A stretch of 53,327 nucleotides of DNA from Clostridia bacterium (GTDB taxonomy: Bacteria > Bacillota > Clostridia > Oscillospirales > CAG-382): positions 1 through 53,327 of the forward strand of contig JAFXDO010000037.1 in assembly GCA_017563195.1 (NCBI GenBank), in the 5' to 3' direction. The notes beneath the pieces were generated by a model that worked only from the letters and a program-made list of their open reading frames with translations, ran no database searches and was not told where the DNA came from. The position numbers were made by a program, and so were the translations under genes. This document shows positions 23,144 through 32,842 of this stretch, piece by piece (the first letter of the stretch is position 1; every line of letters starts with the position of its first letter).

Positions 23144-25939
23144 ATGAAAAAAGCAAAAAGACTCAGCAAACTCGTGTCGTATCTATTGACTCTATGTTTT
23201 CTATTTGCAGCCCTCACTTATGCATTGCCGACATATGTGCTCGGCGAAATCGAAGCTGATTCCGGTGATGATATTTCATCTTCCTCACATGAAAATGTAT
23301 TCGAAAGCAAATTGATTTTGGCTGCAGATGATGTTCCCGAAGTAATAGATTTTGCCGAAGCACAGAAAAAAGGGCACGTTTTAAGACTTCGTGAAAAAGA
23401 GCCCGATGAGCATACGGTTATTTTCCTCAACGATAACAACACCGAAACAATGTATGTTTTCGCAGAACCCATCAAATATACCGATTCAAACGGTAATATT
23501 AAAGACAAAAGCACAACTCTTTCTCTCTCGAATAACGCATATGTTACAGAGCAAAATGATATATGCGTTCGTTTTCCGAACAACGTAAACGATGGCGTTT
23601 CTGTTTCTAAGGACGGCATAAGTATATCCGTCACGCCGATATTCACACAAGGCAACGGTACTATGTCAACAGGTCTACTTGCAAACGACAACATTTCTGC
23701 GAGCGATATCGTTTCAATTGTAAGTGACAATAAAATGACATATGTTAATACATTCGGTCAAGGTGTCGACCTTCAGTACACCCCGCTTTATTCCGGCTTC
23801 AAAGAAGACATCATTCTTGATTCTTACACCGGTGTAAGCGAGTTTTCGTTTGCAGTAAAAACCAACGGACTTTATCCCGTAGAAAACGAAAACGGAAGTG
23901 TAAGCTTTTACGCTCCAGCTACAGACGCAATTAAAGCTGAAATGATGCAGGTTGTCTGCTATGATGCAAATAACCGTTTCGCTGACGGCAGTATAAGAAT
24001 AACACCAGTAAAAGAAAATCAGCTGTATTTATTTACCGTAATTGCAGATGTAAATTTTCTCACCGATGAGAACACAGAATATCCTGTTTCCGTCGACCCT
24101 ACAATAACGCTCAACACCGAATCTGCAATTGAAGACACCGCGGTTTATTCAGGAAAGCCAAACAATAACTATGCAAGTCACAAATACCTCAACGTAGGTT
24201 ACGTAGATTCGACCTATAAGATCGGATATCTGTTTGTAAAATTCCCTACGCTTGCAAGTAATGCGGTATTCAATCAACTCAGCAGTACCGATATCACGTC
24301 CGCTACACTTTCTCTTTATACCGCAAGCGGAGGTAGCGGAGACGAGATTTTACGTTGCTTTCAGCATAATGGCTCCGCATGGGACGTTTCAACTGTAACG
24401 TATAGTAATATCACATTTGGTAGTATGCCCATGGAAATGCCGCGTCCTGACGTGCCTTCAAGCGGCGGCGCAGAAATGCAGATCAATATGCTCGCTCCTG
24501 TGCGAAACTGGGCTAACGACAGCACTATTACAACGCCAAATAAAGGTATTTTTATTGGAAATTACAATAATTCTTCCTCAAGTGAATGTAGGGATTTTTT
24601 AAGCGTTGAATATGCACAGTCTTCCTCATCCAGGGCACAATATATGCCAACATTAGAAATAACCTTTAACAGTTTCTCAAGAATTGTTGTGACAAACTAC
24701 CCCACCACAATGTATACCGGCGAAACCTATGCTTGCGACGCTAAATATATAGTCGATGGGGTCGTTATAGCTACACATAACGGTACCAGTTTTACTTTTA
24801 CTTCAGGTGATACCACCAAACTAACAACAACACAGGGAAATCTAAAAGGTGTATTAACTGCAAAAAAAGCCGGAACTGTTAGAGTTACCGTATCCTTCAA
24901 TGGCGCAAGCACTTATTTTAATGTTCAAATACTGGCCACAGTAGTCAAAAGCGGAGCTTCGCAAGACACTTATACCATTAACAACGATCAACCAAATCCA
25001 TATTGCGATATTGATGCGTATATTTCACGAGGCGCCACTAGTTACGAATATGACCAAGATATAACATATTCTATTTATTCATATGGTGATTACGATGGTG
25101 ACGTTTCGGTCAACGCAAATACAGGTGTGGTCACAGTAACTCACCCCTCGGATCATAATCCTCTATTTGCCCATGAATGTGGCAGTATTACTGTTCGCGC
25201 TACATCACCTTATGCAATCAAAGATATCACAGTAGATATAGATTGTCTTGAACCTCTTGACCAAACCAGCGGTACATCACAGGTGCCGCTATATGACGGA
25301 AGATACATTAGAATAGCCTACCCATCAGAATATACTGATGATGACATAGACAATGAGATTTTTAGAGGTCTTACCGAAGTGTTTAGAAGTTTAGTCGAAG
25401 CATTCTCCCCAGAACGAACATTCGAAAAAATTGATACCAATTTTACTTTCGAAAATGGTTGGTGGCAATACGATGATCCACAGGGATATGGTTACGACCG
25501 CAGATTTTTCGAATTGATTCGAACCTCCAAAGTCGTCTTCATTACCACTCACGGAGAAACCGGAAGCATATCTATTAATACCGCGGGCAATGATGAATAC
25601 AAAATATATGTAGATGATATTTTAGCACTTCATAAGGGCTATTTCAGATATTGCGATTTAATTGTACTTACATCATGCAATGGTGCAACGCCAAGTACAA
25701 ACGCGATGAGTTTAGCAGAGGCTTTTTACGAACGCGGCGCAAAATGCGTCATCGGTTTCGGCTTTAGCATCAGCTATACGAATCACGAAGCATTCGAAAA
25801 TGAATTTTTTAATTATGCTTTAGAGAATAATGCTACGAAAACAGTAGGTGAAATATTGGCAGAAATTAACCCTAATAACAATTTCGAAGGCGAGATTATT
25901 GTTTTCGGAGATGAAGAAATTGTACCGTTTGGAGGCTAA
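23144..25939 (+). CDS. Secreted DNRLRE/Ig-like protein with CHAT/caspase-like domain
   Basis: A 931-residue exported protein. Signal peptide ~1-38. A beta-rich N-region, then a DNRLRE-type domain (~320-515, with SAIEDTAVYSG and LFVKFPTL), a bacterial Ig-like region (~510-600) and further beta modules. The C-terminal ~765-920 resembles a clan CD peptidase: VVFITTHGETG (His803) and DLIVLTSCNGATP (Cys845), followed by LAEAFYERGAKCVIGF, the order of the His/Cys dyad in CHAT and caspase-like domains. RBS AGGAGA. The gene is more AT-rich than its neighbours. The 5' spacer 22942-23143 holds no gene, only an unclear TTGACA near 23077. It precedes a lipoprotein gene by 2 nt. Confidence 0.72.
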   Translation: MKKAKRLSKLVSYLLTLCFLFAALTYALPTYVLGEIEADSGDDISSSSHENVFESKLILAADDVPEVIDFAEAQKKGHVLRLREKEPDEHTVIFLNDNNTETMYVFAEPIKYTDSNGNIKDKSTTLSLSNNAYVTEQNDICVRFPNNVNDGVSVSKDGISISVTPIFTQGNGTMSTGLLANDNISASDIVSIVSDNKMTYVNTFGQGVDLQYTPLYSGFKEDIILDSYTGVSEFSFAVKTNGLYPVENENGSVSFYAPATDAIKAEMMQVVCYDANNRFADGSIRITPVKENQLYLFTVIADVNFLTDENTEYPVSVDPTITLNTESAIEDTAVYSGKPNNNYASHKYLNVGYVDSTYKIGYLFVKFPTLASNAVFNQLSSTDITSATLSLYTASGGSGDEILRCFQHNGSAWDVSTVTYSNITFGSMPMEMPRPDVPSSGGAEMQINMLAPVRNWANDSTITTPNKGIFIGNYNNSSSSECRDFLSVEYAQSSSSRAQYMPTLEITFNSFSRIVVTNYPTTMYTGETYACDAKYIVDGVVIATHNGTSFTFTSGDTTKLTTTQGNLKGVLTAKKAGTVRVTVSFNGASTYFNVQILATVVKSGASQDTYTINNDQPNPYCDIDAYISRGATSYEYDQDITYSIYSYGDYDGDVSVNANTGVVTVTHPSDHNPLFAHECGSITVRATSPYAIKDITVDIDCLEPLDQTSGTSQVPLYDGRYIRIAYPSEYTDDDIDNEIFRGLTEVFRSLVEAFSPERTFEKIDTNFTFENGWWQYDDPQGYGYDRRFFELIRTSKVVFITTHGETGSISINTAGNDEYKIYVDDILALHKGYFRYCDLIVLTSCNGATPSTNAMSLAEAFYERGAKCVIGFGFSISYTNHEAFENEFFNYALENNATKTVGEILAEINPNNNFEGEIIVFGDEEIVPFGG

Positions 25940-25941
25940 TT

Positions 25942-26892
25942 ATGAAAAAAATACTTTGCATAACGTTGATTGCTTTTATCTGCTTAACAGGTTGTAGCAA
26001 AGAGGTTGACCTTGATCAGTTAAAAGGAGATATCTTAATCGGTATACGCGCCGCTAAAATTCCTACAATTAAATGTGAAACTCCGGAGGAATATATCGGC
26101 AGAGGTGCCGACGCTTTCGGCCCCGATAGCGTATTCCAAGAACCACCGTTTCAAGCAGAAAACGAAACGTATGGATTTATTGAACAATACAACGTGAGTC
26201 CTCGCTGGTTATATGAAGACTACGAACGCTTAACCGGCGAAACAATTGTTGATCTTACCGGCGAGGATTCTAACGGTGTACTTCGTATTGTTTTTGGAAA
26301 AAACTCAGGCGAGATTTATTCATTGAAAAGAAACATTCAAAAAGAAGGAGAAGAAATCACACAAGAGGAAGCTCTCGACATTGCGAAATCGTTCATACAA
26401 AATACGCTCATAACGGATTATAACAAAAAATTCGACCTATCAAACTACGAACTAATCACAGCCGATAACAAAGAATCATCTCCAAACTATTATTATTTCT
26501 ATTGGTTTTGGAAAAAAAACAACGTCACTTTTCATGACTTTTCCATCACCGTTTCAGAATACGGTGACGTCATTAAATTTGACGCAAGACCGATTTTCAA
26601 CACAAAATTATTAAAAAAAATCCCCGATATAACCGAAGAACAATATTGCAACATTATTCACGGTATTTTAACAGACTTTTACAAACAGACCGAGGAATCG
26701 TTCGAACTGGACGTTCAGTTAAACAGATCTCAGAGAACCGCATCTGAATATGAAATCCTACGCATAGTACGACTTTTTTCACCCGAAATATATGCTATTG
26801 AAATTGACGCGAAATGGACTGTATCGACTCCCGATGGCAGAAGCGATACAGGTCAGCAGCACTTTTATCTGCCGATTGCAGATGCGGAATAA
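25942..26892 (+). CDS. Lipoprotein partner of the CHAT-like protein
   Basis: A 316-residue lipoprotein with lipobox LTGC (Cys18) after a short hydrophobic stretch. The middle (QEEALDIAKSFI, then beta strands with FHDFSITVSEYGDVI) resembles PepSY/YcdB-type modules, often linked to inhibition or control of secreted peptidases. I do not recognise the protein as a whole. It starts 2 nt after the CHAT-like gene's stop, with GGAGG inside that gene's last codons, so the two are translationally coupled. A role in anchoring, inhibiting or activating the partner is a guess from position. Also AT-rich. Confidence 0.7.
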   Translation: MKKILCITLIAFICLTGCSKEVDLDQLKGDILIGIRAAKIPTIKCETPEEYIGRGADAFGPDSVFQEPPFQAENETYGFIEQYNVSPRWLYEDYERLTGETIVDLTGEDSNGVLRIVFGKNSGEIYSLKRNIQKEGEEITQEEALDIAKSFIQNTLITDYNKKFDLSNYELITADNKESSPNYYYFYWFWKKNNVTFHDFSITVSEYGDVIKFDARPIFNTKLLKKIPDITEEQYCNIIHGILTDFYKQTEESFELDVQLNRSQRTASEYEILRIVRLFSPEIYAIEIDAKWTVSTPDGRSDTGQQHFYLPIADAE

Positions 26893-26930
26893 ACCGATTA
26901 CGCGTAGCGATAACTTAGCAAACAGCATCA

Positions 26931-26959
26931 AAAAGGAGAAGCATCGCGCTTCTCCTTTT
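26931..26959. terminator. Bidirectional terminator, lipoprotein / aro operon
   Basis: 12-bp stem (26931-26942 with 26948-26959) between convergent transcripts, with T/A runs on both sides. Confidence 0.9.
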
Positions 26960-26971
26960 GTTTTTGAAATA

Positions 26972-28000
26972 TTAAAGCTTTTCTGCCAATTCGAGAACTA
27001 ATTTTTCGGTCTTTTCCCAGCCGAGGCAGGGGTCGGTAATCGACTTACCGAAGACGTGCTCGCCGATCTTCTGGGCGCCGTCCTCGATATAGCTTTCGAT
27101 CATCAAGCCCTTTACGAGCTTTTTGACGTCGTTGTTATACTTACGGCTTTCGACTATCTCGTTGGATATTCTTATCTGCTCGAGGTAGCGCTTGCCGGAG
27201 TTATTGTGGTTGGTGTCAACGATTACGCTCGGGTTTGCAAGTCCCGATGCAAGGTAAAGTTCGTTAAGCTTTACGAGGTCCTCATAGTGATAGTTGGAAA
27301 CGCTCTTGCCTGCAAAGTCGACGTAGCCGCGAAGGATCGCGTGTGCATAAGGGTTGCCTGCGCTCTTTACCTCCCAGCCGCGGTAGATAAAGGTATGGCT
27401 CGCGTGTGCGGCACGGATGGAATTCATCATTACGGTAAGATCGCCGCCCGTGGGGTTCTTCATACCGACGGGAACGTCGAGGCCGCTTGCGGTAAGGCGG
27501 TGCTGCTGGTCCTCAGCCGATCTTGCACCGACTGCAACGTATGCGAGCAGGTCGGAGAGATAGCGGTGGTTTTCAGGATAAAGCATTTCGTCCGCACAAG
27601 TGAAGCCGTAGTCCTTTAGCGCGCTCATATGGAGCTCGCGGATAGCAACGATACCCTTGTACATATCGGGCTTTTCATCGGGGTCGGGCTGATGGAGCAT
27701 ACCCTTGTAGCCCTCGCCCGTGGTGCGGGGCTTGTTTGTATAGATTCGGGGGATTATGAATATTTTGTCCTCTACCTTATCCTGAAGCAGACGGAGTCTC
27801 GAGATATATTCGAGCACCGGCTCGCGGTGGTCTGCCGAGCAGGGACCGATAACGAGAATAAATTTATCGGACTCACCCTTGAATATCGCCTGTATCTCCT
27901 CATCACGCGCGTCCTTTGTCGCCTTCATTTCGGGACTGACGGGGTAATCCTGCTTAACCTGCTGAGGAATAGGCAGCTTGCGGAAGAATTCCATGTTCAT
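26972..28000 (-). CDS. aroF: DAHP synthase, class I (AroFGH type)
   Basis: Condenses phosphoenolpyruvate and erythrose-4-phosphate to DAHP, the entry step to aromatic amino acids. 342 residues, normal for the E. coli-like type. Motifs: LVIGPCSADHREP, PRIYTNKPRTTGEGYKG, PTGGDLTVMMNS, and DTNHNNSGKRY with metal and substrate residues. Last gene of the eight-gene Phe/Tyr operon, 20 nt after tyrA, with GAGG before the ATG. The attenuator at the head of the operon would couple its synthesis to Phe/Tyr supply; allosteric specificity cannot be read. Confidence 0.95.
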   Translation of the reverse strand: MNMEFFRKLPIPQQVKQDYPVSPEMKATKDARDEEIQAIFKGESDKFILVIGPCSADHREPVLEYISRLRLLQDKVEDKIFIIPRIYTNKPRTTGEGYKGMLHQPDPDEKPDMYKGIVAIRELHMSALKDYGFTCADEMLYPENHRYLSDLLAYVAVGARSAEDQQHRLTASGLDVPVGMKNPTGGDLTVMMNSIRAAHASHTFIYRGWEVKSAGNPYAHAILRGYVDFAGKSVSNYHYEDLVKLNELYLASGLANPSVIVDTNHNNSGKRYLEQIRISNEIVESRKYNNDVKKLVKGLMIESYIEDGAQKIGEHVFGKSITDPCLGWEKTEKLVLELAEKL

Positions 28001-28020
28001 GATTAGTGCCTCTTTTTTGC

Positions 28021-28884
28021 TTATTTCTTTTCTTTATTGAATTTGCGGCGGCGTGCTGTGGAAAGTCGCATCATATCGCGCATTTCCTCGCGGTCTCCGT
28101 TTTTGATAGTGTCATAAAGCTTATCGAAGGATCTGCGGTAATTATCCATCTCCTCGAGAAGCGTTTCTCTGTTTGCCAAGAACAGCTCCGACCACATTTC
28201 GTCGTTGATGTTCGCAATTCGGGTAAGATCCCTGAACGAGTCGCCGGTATAGCGCTCAAGGTCGGGCTCATCGCATGCGCACATAAGCGAAACCGCGATG
28301 CAGTGGGTAAGCTGAGACAGAAACGCGATCATTTTGTCGTGCTTCTTGGGGCTGAGCACAGATATCTCACGGAAGCCGAGCGTCTCGCCCAGATCGCCGC
28401 AAAGCTCTACCGTATCGAGAGAATTTTGCTCGGTCGGGACAACAATGTAGTTGGCGTTTTTGAATATCGACTCGTCGGCGAATTCCACACCCGCGGTCTC
28501 CTTGCCCGCCATAGGGTGAGCAGCTATAAACTCTACCCCCTGCGGAAGCATGGACTGTATCTCGTAAACTATGCATTCCTTTACGCCGGTAACGTCGGTG
28601 ATAACCGTCTTCGGTGCGATAAGATGCCCGTACTGCTTTATCCAATCGACGAAAATATGAGGATACAGGGCGAAGACGATTATATCCGCTTCTTTTATGA
28701 GCGACTCGTCAACGAACGAGGAGCCCTTGGTTATCAGATCGTGCTCGACAGCGTAGTCGATGGTCGACTGCTTTCTGGTGATCGCGGTCACGTAATATCC
28801 CTGCCGCGTAAGGCTTTGAGCATAGCTACCGCCCAAAAGACCGAGGCCAACGATCAATATTTTTTTAGATTTATCAAGTTTCAT
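28021..28884 (-). CDS. tyrA: Prephenate dehydrogenase
   Basis: Oxidative decarboxylation of prephenate to 4-hydroxyphenylpyruvate, toward tyrosine. 287 residues: NAD-binding ILIVGLGLLGGSYAQSL near residue 9; then TDVTGVKECIV and FIAAHPMAGKETAGVEFADESIF, typical of TyrA; a helical C-terminal dimer domain. There is no ACT domain, so feedback inhibition by a C-terminal module is unlikely. Its ATG overlaps the aroA stop in the ATGA arrangement. Confidence 0.93.
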   Translation of the reverse strand: MKLDKSKKILIVGLGLLGGSYAQSLTRQGYYVTAITRKQSTIDYAVEHDLITKGSSFVDESLIKEADIIVFALYPHIFVDWIKQYGHLIAPKTVITDVTGVKECIVYEIQSMLPQGVEFIAAHPMAGKETAGVEFADESIFKNANYIVVPTEQNSLDTVELCGDLGETLGFREISVLSPKKHDKMIAFLSQLTHCIAVSLMCACDEPDLERYTGDSFRDLTRIANINDEMWSELFLANRETLLEEMDNYRRSFDKLYDTIKNGDREEMRDMMRLSTARRRKFNKEKK

Positions 28885-30092
28885 ATCCGTTCCAGCTTAA
28901 CGTTTAATTTTTCTATATCGTCAAAGAAGCCCCTATAGCTCTTTCCGCAAGCCTCGGCATCCTTGATCTCGCCGCCCGTAAGCGTGCAGAGCACGGCAAG
29001 CGACATAACTATGCGATGATCGTTATGGGCATCGAGTACTTCGGTCGGGGTCTTCAGCTCGGCGTCGCAAACGCTAACGCTGTTTTCCTTGACGATGACG
29101 GGAACACCGAATTTTGCAAGCTCAGTCGCCATTGCCTCGGCACGGTCGCTTTCTTTGATCTTAAGTCTTGCCGTGCCCGTAAACTCGGCGCCGCCCTTTG
29201 CCGAAGCCACGGCAAAAAGGATGGGTGCCAGATCGGGGCAATCGGACAGATCGAAGTGTCTCTCCCCTCTTTCCATCGCCGCGAAAATATCCTTATAAAC
29301 CCTGTCGCCCTGATGGGTCGAGTCGGAGATGCCGTTAACCGTGACGTCGCCGCCGAGGAAGTCAAGCGCCTGCAGGAACGCCGCATTCGAGCAATCACTC
29401 TCGACCGTATATTCGCTGCTTTGGTACCTTTGGTTACCGAGTATCACGAATCGATTCCCGTTGCGGGTGACCTTAATGCCAAATTCGGCTAGCGTATCAA
29501 GCGTCAGATCGACGTATGATGCGCTTTCGAACTTACCGGTGACCTCGATTATGCTGACACCGTCGAGCAGAGGGAGCGCAAAAAGCAGACCCGTTATGAA
29601 CTGGCTCGAAATATCGCCGGGAACCTTATAAATACCGCTCTTCAGCTTTCCGCATAGAGTAACGGAATTTTTGGATTTCTCAAAGAGGATGCCCTGCTCG
29701 CGGCAGATGTCCTCGTAAACTCCGAGAGGTCGCTCGAAAAGCCGTTCCGCACCGCGAAGCGTGATCCTTTTTCCGCAAAGCAGGCAAAGAGGAATCAGGA
29801 AGCGAAGCGTGCTTCCGCTTTCGACGCAGTCGAGCTCGGTATCGGTTTTCGGATCAAACGGGTTGAAATTGCCTATCTTGACCTTCAAGCCGTGAACGCA
29901 GATGTCGGCTCCGAGATTGCAAAGACAATTAAGCGTCGCACCGACGTCCCCCGACTGATGTCCGCCGAAGACGTTATAAAGCGTACTTCCGCCCGAGAGT
30001 GCTCCGCAGATCAGGGCGCGGTGCGACAGACTTTTTGAGGGCGGCGCGGTTATTTCACCGCTTGCCCTCGAGGGGTATATTTTGACGTTCAT
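28881..30092 (-). CDS. aroA: 3-phosphoshikimate 1-carboxyvinyltransferase (EPSP synthase)
   Basis: Transfers enolpyruvate from PEP to shikimate-3-phosphate. 403 residues with N-terminal PPSKSLSHRALICG, VESGSTLRFLIPL, PGDISSQFITGLLFALP, DCPDLAPILFAVA and KESDRAEAM: both EPSP-synthase half-domains are present. I chose the ATG at 30092, preceded by TTGGAGAG, over a longer in-frame extension. It starts 2 nt after aroQ ends and overlaps tyrA by 4 nt. Confidence 0.95.
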   Translation of the reverse strand: MNVKIYPSRASGEITAPPSKSLSHRALICGALSGGSTLYNVFGGHQSGDVGATLNCLCNLGADICVHGLKVKIGNFNPFDPKTDTELDCVESGSTLRFLIPLCLLCGKRITLRGAERLFERPLGVYEDICREQGILFEKSKNSVTLCGKLKSGIYKVPGDISSQFITGLLFALPLLDGVSIIEVTGKFESASYVDLTLDTLAEFGIKVTRNGNRFVILGNQRYQSSEYTVESDCSNAAFLQALDFLGGDVTVNGISDSTHQGDRVYKDIFAAMERGERHFDLSDCPDLAPILFAVASAKGGAEFTGTARLKIKESDRAEAMATELAKFGVPVIVKENSVSVCDAELKTPTEVLDAHNDHRIVMSLAVLCTLTGGEIKDAEACGKSYRGFFDDIEKLNVKLERI

Positions 30093-30094
30093 AA

Positions 30095-30520
30095 TTACTC
30101 TCCAAGCAGAAAATCGATAGCCTCGGTATATCCGTCGAAGCCATGTCCGCATATGGTTTTTTGACAGTAAGCGCGAACGTAGCTTATCTGTCTGAAATCC
30201 TCGCGCTTGGACATGTCGGAGATATGTACCTCGACTGTCGGAATGCTGACCGACTTAAGCGCATCGAGGATCGCGACGCTTGTGTGAGTATACGCCGCGG
30301 GGTTGATGACAATGCCGTCGGTATTACCGTAGGCAGACTGTATCTTATCGACGATATCGCCCTCGTGGTTCGATTGAAAGAGCTCGATTTCGATGCCTCT
30401 GTCGTTGGCGTGTGCGCGTATTTTATCGCAAAGATCGGCATAGGTGGAATTGCCGTATACCGACGGCTCGCGAATGCCGAGCATATTGATGTTCGGCCCG
30501 TTAATTACAAGAATTTTCAT
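30095..30520 (-). CDS. aroQ: 3-dehydroquinate dehydratase, type II
   Basis: Dehydrates 3-dehydroquinate to 3-dehydroshikimate. 141 residues, matching the dodecameric type II family: NGPNINMLGIREPSVYG with the active Tyr, FQSNHEGDIVDKIQ, VINPAAYTHTSVAILDAL, VEVHISDMSKREDFR. The ATG at 30520 has TGGAGGATC before it and lies 20 nt inside the 3' end of the aroE-aroK gene. No type I aroD is present in the operon. Confidence 0.95.
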   Translation of the reverse strand: MKILVINGPNINMLGIREPSVYGNSTYADLCDKIRAHANDRGIEIELFQSNHEGDIVDKIQSAYGNTDGIVINPAAYTHTSVAILDALKSVSIPTVEVHISDMSKREDFRQISYVRAYCQKTICGHGFDGYTEAIDFLLGE

Positions 30521-31754
30521 ATTTAAGATCCTCCAGGATCGCATTTGCATTTAACTGCTTACCGTCGACTGCGACTATTCGCTTATCACAGCAGGAGCAA
30601 TATATTTCGTAGCGTTCGTCATAACGCTTCTTAAGGCTTTCGTACGTCGAAGAAAGCGGTCTGTCGCTCGTGATGCAAAGATGCTCTATATCACGGTCAA
30701 GGAAATAAATCCTGCCGTTCGAACGAAGATTATCGATATTTTCTTTTCTCAGAATCGCACCGCCGCCGGTGGAAATAACTCGAGACTGAAGCTTCGAAAC
30801 GTCTTTAATTACCTCGGACTCGATATCGCGGAACGCAGGCTCGCCCGATTCGGTGATGATCTCGTTGGGAGTTCTTCCGGTACGTGCTTGGATCTCCTTG
30901 TCGGTATCGACGAATTCAAAGCCGAGTGCCTCGGCAATGAGCCTGCCGGTGCTTGTTTTTCCACAGCCCGGCATTCCGACGATAACGACGTTTTGCTTCG
31001 CAGCGAGCATATCGCGGAATATTTCGTCGACACGCTCCTTTTCGACCGTCTTATCGACAAAAAGCTCAGCCGCATACGCCGCCTGTGCGACGAGCATATA
31101 CAGCCCACCGACCGCCTTGACGCCTTTATTCAGCGCATCTGTAACAAGCTTACTTCTCAACGGATTGTACACGGCGTCGACAACAGCCTCAAGTCTCGGG
31201 TAATCGTTCACGTCAACCGCCGCAACGCCTGTTTCGGGAAACATTCCGCAGGGCGTCGTGTTTATTATGACCTCGGCATCGGAATGTAACGTTCGTGCAT
31301 TTTCATACGTTATGCAACCGTCCCTACCGCTGCGCGAAACGCGATAAGCGTCTACACAGCCAAGCTCACGTGCAACGAACATAGCGGTCTTTGAGGTACC
31401 ACCGCTGCCGAGAACAAGAAACTTTTTACCCGAAAGCTCGATCCCCTCACGTCTTATCATCGCGAGCATTCCCATGAAGTCGGTATTGTAGCCGTAAAGC
31501 TTGCCTCCGCGTTTCACAACGGTGTTTACAGCGCCTATCTCCAACGCCTTGGGGTTGACATAATCAAGAAACGGAATGACCGCCTCCTTGTAAGGTATCG
31601 TCACGTTTATCGCATCGAACTCGCGTGTTTTCAGGAATTCATCAAGAGAGTCGCGACTTATCGCCTTCAGCTCGTAATCGTAGCCGAAGAGTCTTTTGTG
31701 AATATCCGCAGAAAAGCTGTGACCTACTCTCTCGGCTATTAATCCGTATTTCAT
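30501..31754 (-). CDS. aroE-aroK: Shikimate dehydrogenase-shikimate kinase fusion
   Basis: A 417-residue bifunctional protein doing two successive steps: 3-dehydroshikimate to shikimate (NADPH), then shikimate-3-phosphate (ATP). Residues 1-~250 are AroE with VTIPYK (Lys56), GYNTD (Asp92) and the NADP-binding LVLGSGGTSKTA near 114. Residues ~254-417 are AroK with P-loop GMPGCGKTST at 260-269, DTDKEI near 283 and STGGGAI at 328-334. No linker or stop separates them. Overlaps aroC by 4 nt (ATGA) and aroQ by 20 nt. Confidence 0.95.
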   Translation of the reverse strand: MKYGLIAERVGHSFSADIHKRLFGYDYELKAISRDSLDEFLKTREFDAINVTIPYKEAVIPFLDYVNPKALEIGAVNTVVKRGGKLYGYNTDFMGMLAMIRREGIELSGKKFLVLGSGGTSKTAMFVARELGCVDAYRVSRSGRDGCITYENARTLHSDAEVIINTTPCGMFPETGVAAVDVNDYPRLEAVVDAVYNPLRSKLVTDALNKGVKAVGGLYMLVAQAAYAAELFVDKTVEKERVDEIFRDMLAAKQNVVIVGMPGCGKTSTGRLIAEALGFEFVDTDKEIQARTGRTPNEIITESGEPAFRDIESEVIKDVSKLQSRVISTGGGAILRKENIDNLRSNGRIYFLDRDIEHLCITSDRPLSSTYESLKKRYDERYEIYCSCCDKRIVAVDGKQLNANAILEDLKYENSCN

Positions 31755-32842
31755 TTTGCCAACCAGTCCGTTCCGTATTTACCCGAAAGCGCGTCGGCAA
31801 TTACCAAGGCGGTGACGCAATCGACGACTATACGTGCACGGTGTACGATGCAAGGATCGTGTCTTCCCGCAGCAGAAAGCGTCGCGCTTTCTATGTTTAC
31901 ATAATCAATTGTTTCCTGTTCCTTGGATATGGTGGGAGTGGGCTTTACTGCAGATCTGAAAACTATGGGCATTCCGTTCGTGATGCCGCCGTTTATGCCG
32001 CCTGCATTGTTGGTCTTGGTGCAAACCCTGCCGGACTCGATACAGAACGCATCGTTTGCCTCGGAGCCGCGCATTCTTGCAAATTCAAAGCCCGCGCCGA
32101 ATTCTATTCCCTTGATAGCCGGAATCGAGAAGACCGCGTGGGATATCATACCCTCGAGAGTGTCGAACCAGGGCTCGCCGATGCCTGCGTCAAGACCTAC
32201 GACCGCGGTTTCGAGCACTCCGCCGACTGAGTCGCCTTCCGACCTTGCATCAAGTATCCTTGCTTTCATTGCGTCTGCCTTTTCGGTATCGAGCACGGCA
32301 AATTCCATGCCGCTCAACACCTTAATATCATCGCAAATATCGCCAAAATCTCTATCACTCACGCCCGCACATTCCTTTACGTGTGTGCCGATAAAAATGC
32401 CTTTTCTGTTCAGCGCGGGGATCAATATGCCGCCTGCGGCTACAAGCGCTGCGGTTATCCTGCCGCTGAAATGTCCGCCGCCGCGATAATCCTCGTACCC
32501 GCTATATCTGACGTGTGCGGTATAGTCTGCATGAGAAGGACGTGCAAGGCGAGCCATAGCGCCGTAATCGGCAGATCGAGTGTCCTTGTTGGGTATCGTT
32601 ATGCATATCGGTGTGCCGGTGGTACGTCCGTTGAACACGCCGCTGAGTATTTCGAATTTATCCTCTTCTCTTCTCGCCGTCGAGATCGCGCCGGCGGGTC
32701 TGCGAAGAGAAAGCAGTCTTGATATCTCGTCTTCGTTCACCTCAAGCCCCGAGGCGATGCCGTCGATAACGCAGCCTATGGCATTACCGTGGCTTTCGCC
32801 GAACAGTGTGAGGGTTACGTTATTACCGAAAGTATTCTTCAT
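31751..32842 (-). CDS. aroC: Chorismate synthase
   Basis: Converts EPSP to chorismate using reduced FMN. 363 residues with the start signature GNNVTLTLFGESHGNAIG, the RPSHADYTAHVRYSGYEDYRGGGHFSGR block, and a conserved C-terminal GRHDPCIVHRA. It starts on the last base of aroB and overlaps aroE-aroK by 4 nt. A reduced flavin must come from elsewhere; no fused flavin reductase is seen. Confidence 0.96.
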   Translation of the reverse strand: MKNTFGNNVTLTLFGESHGNAIGCVIDGIASGLEVNEDEISRLLSLRRPAGAISTARREEDKFEILSGVFNGRTTGTPICITIPNKDTRSADYGAMARLARPSHADYTAHVRYSGYEDYRGGGHFSGRITAALVAAGGILIPALNRKGIFIGTHVKECAGVSDRDFGDICDDIKVLSGMEFAVLDTEKADAMKARILDARSEGDSVGGVLETAVVGLDAGIGEPWFDTLEGMISHAVFSIPAIKGIEFGAGFEFARMRGSEANDAFCIESGRVCTKTNNAGGINGGITNGMPIVFRSAVKPTPTISKEQETIDYVNIESATLSAAGRHDPCIVHRARIVVDCVTALVIADALSGKYGTDWLAK

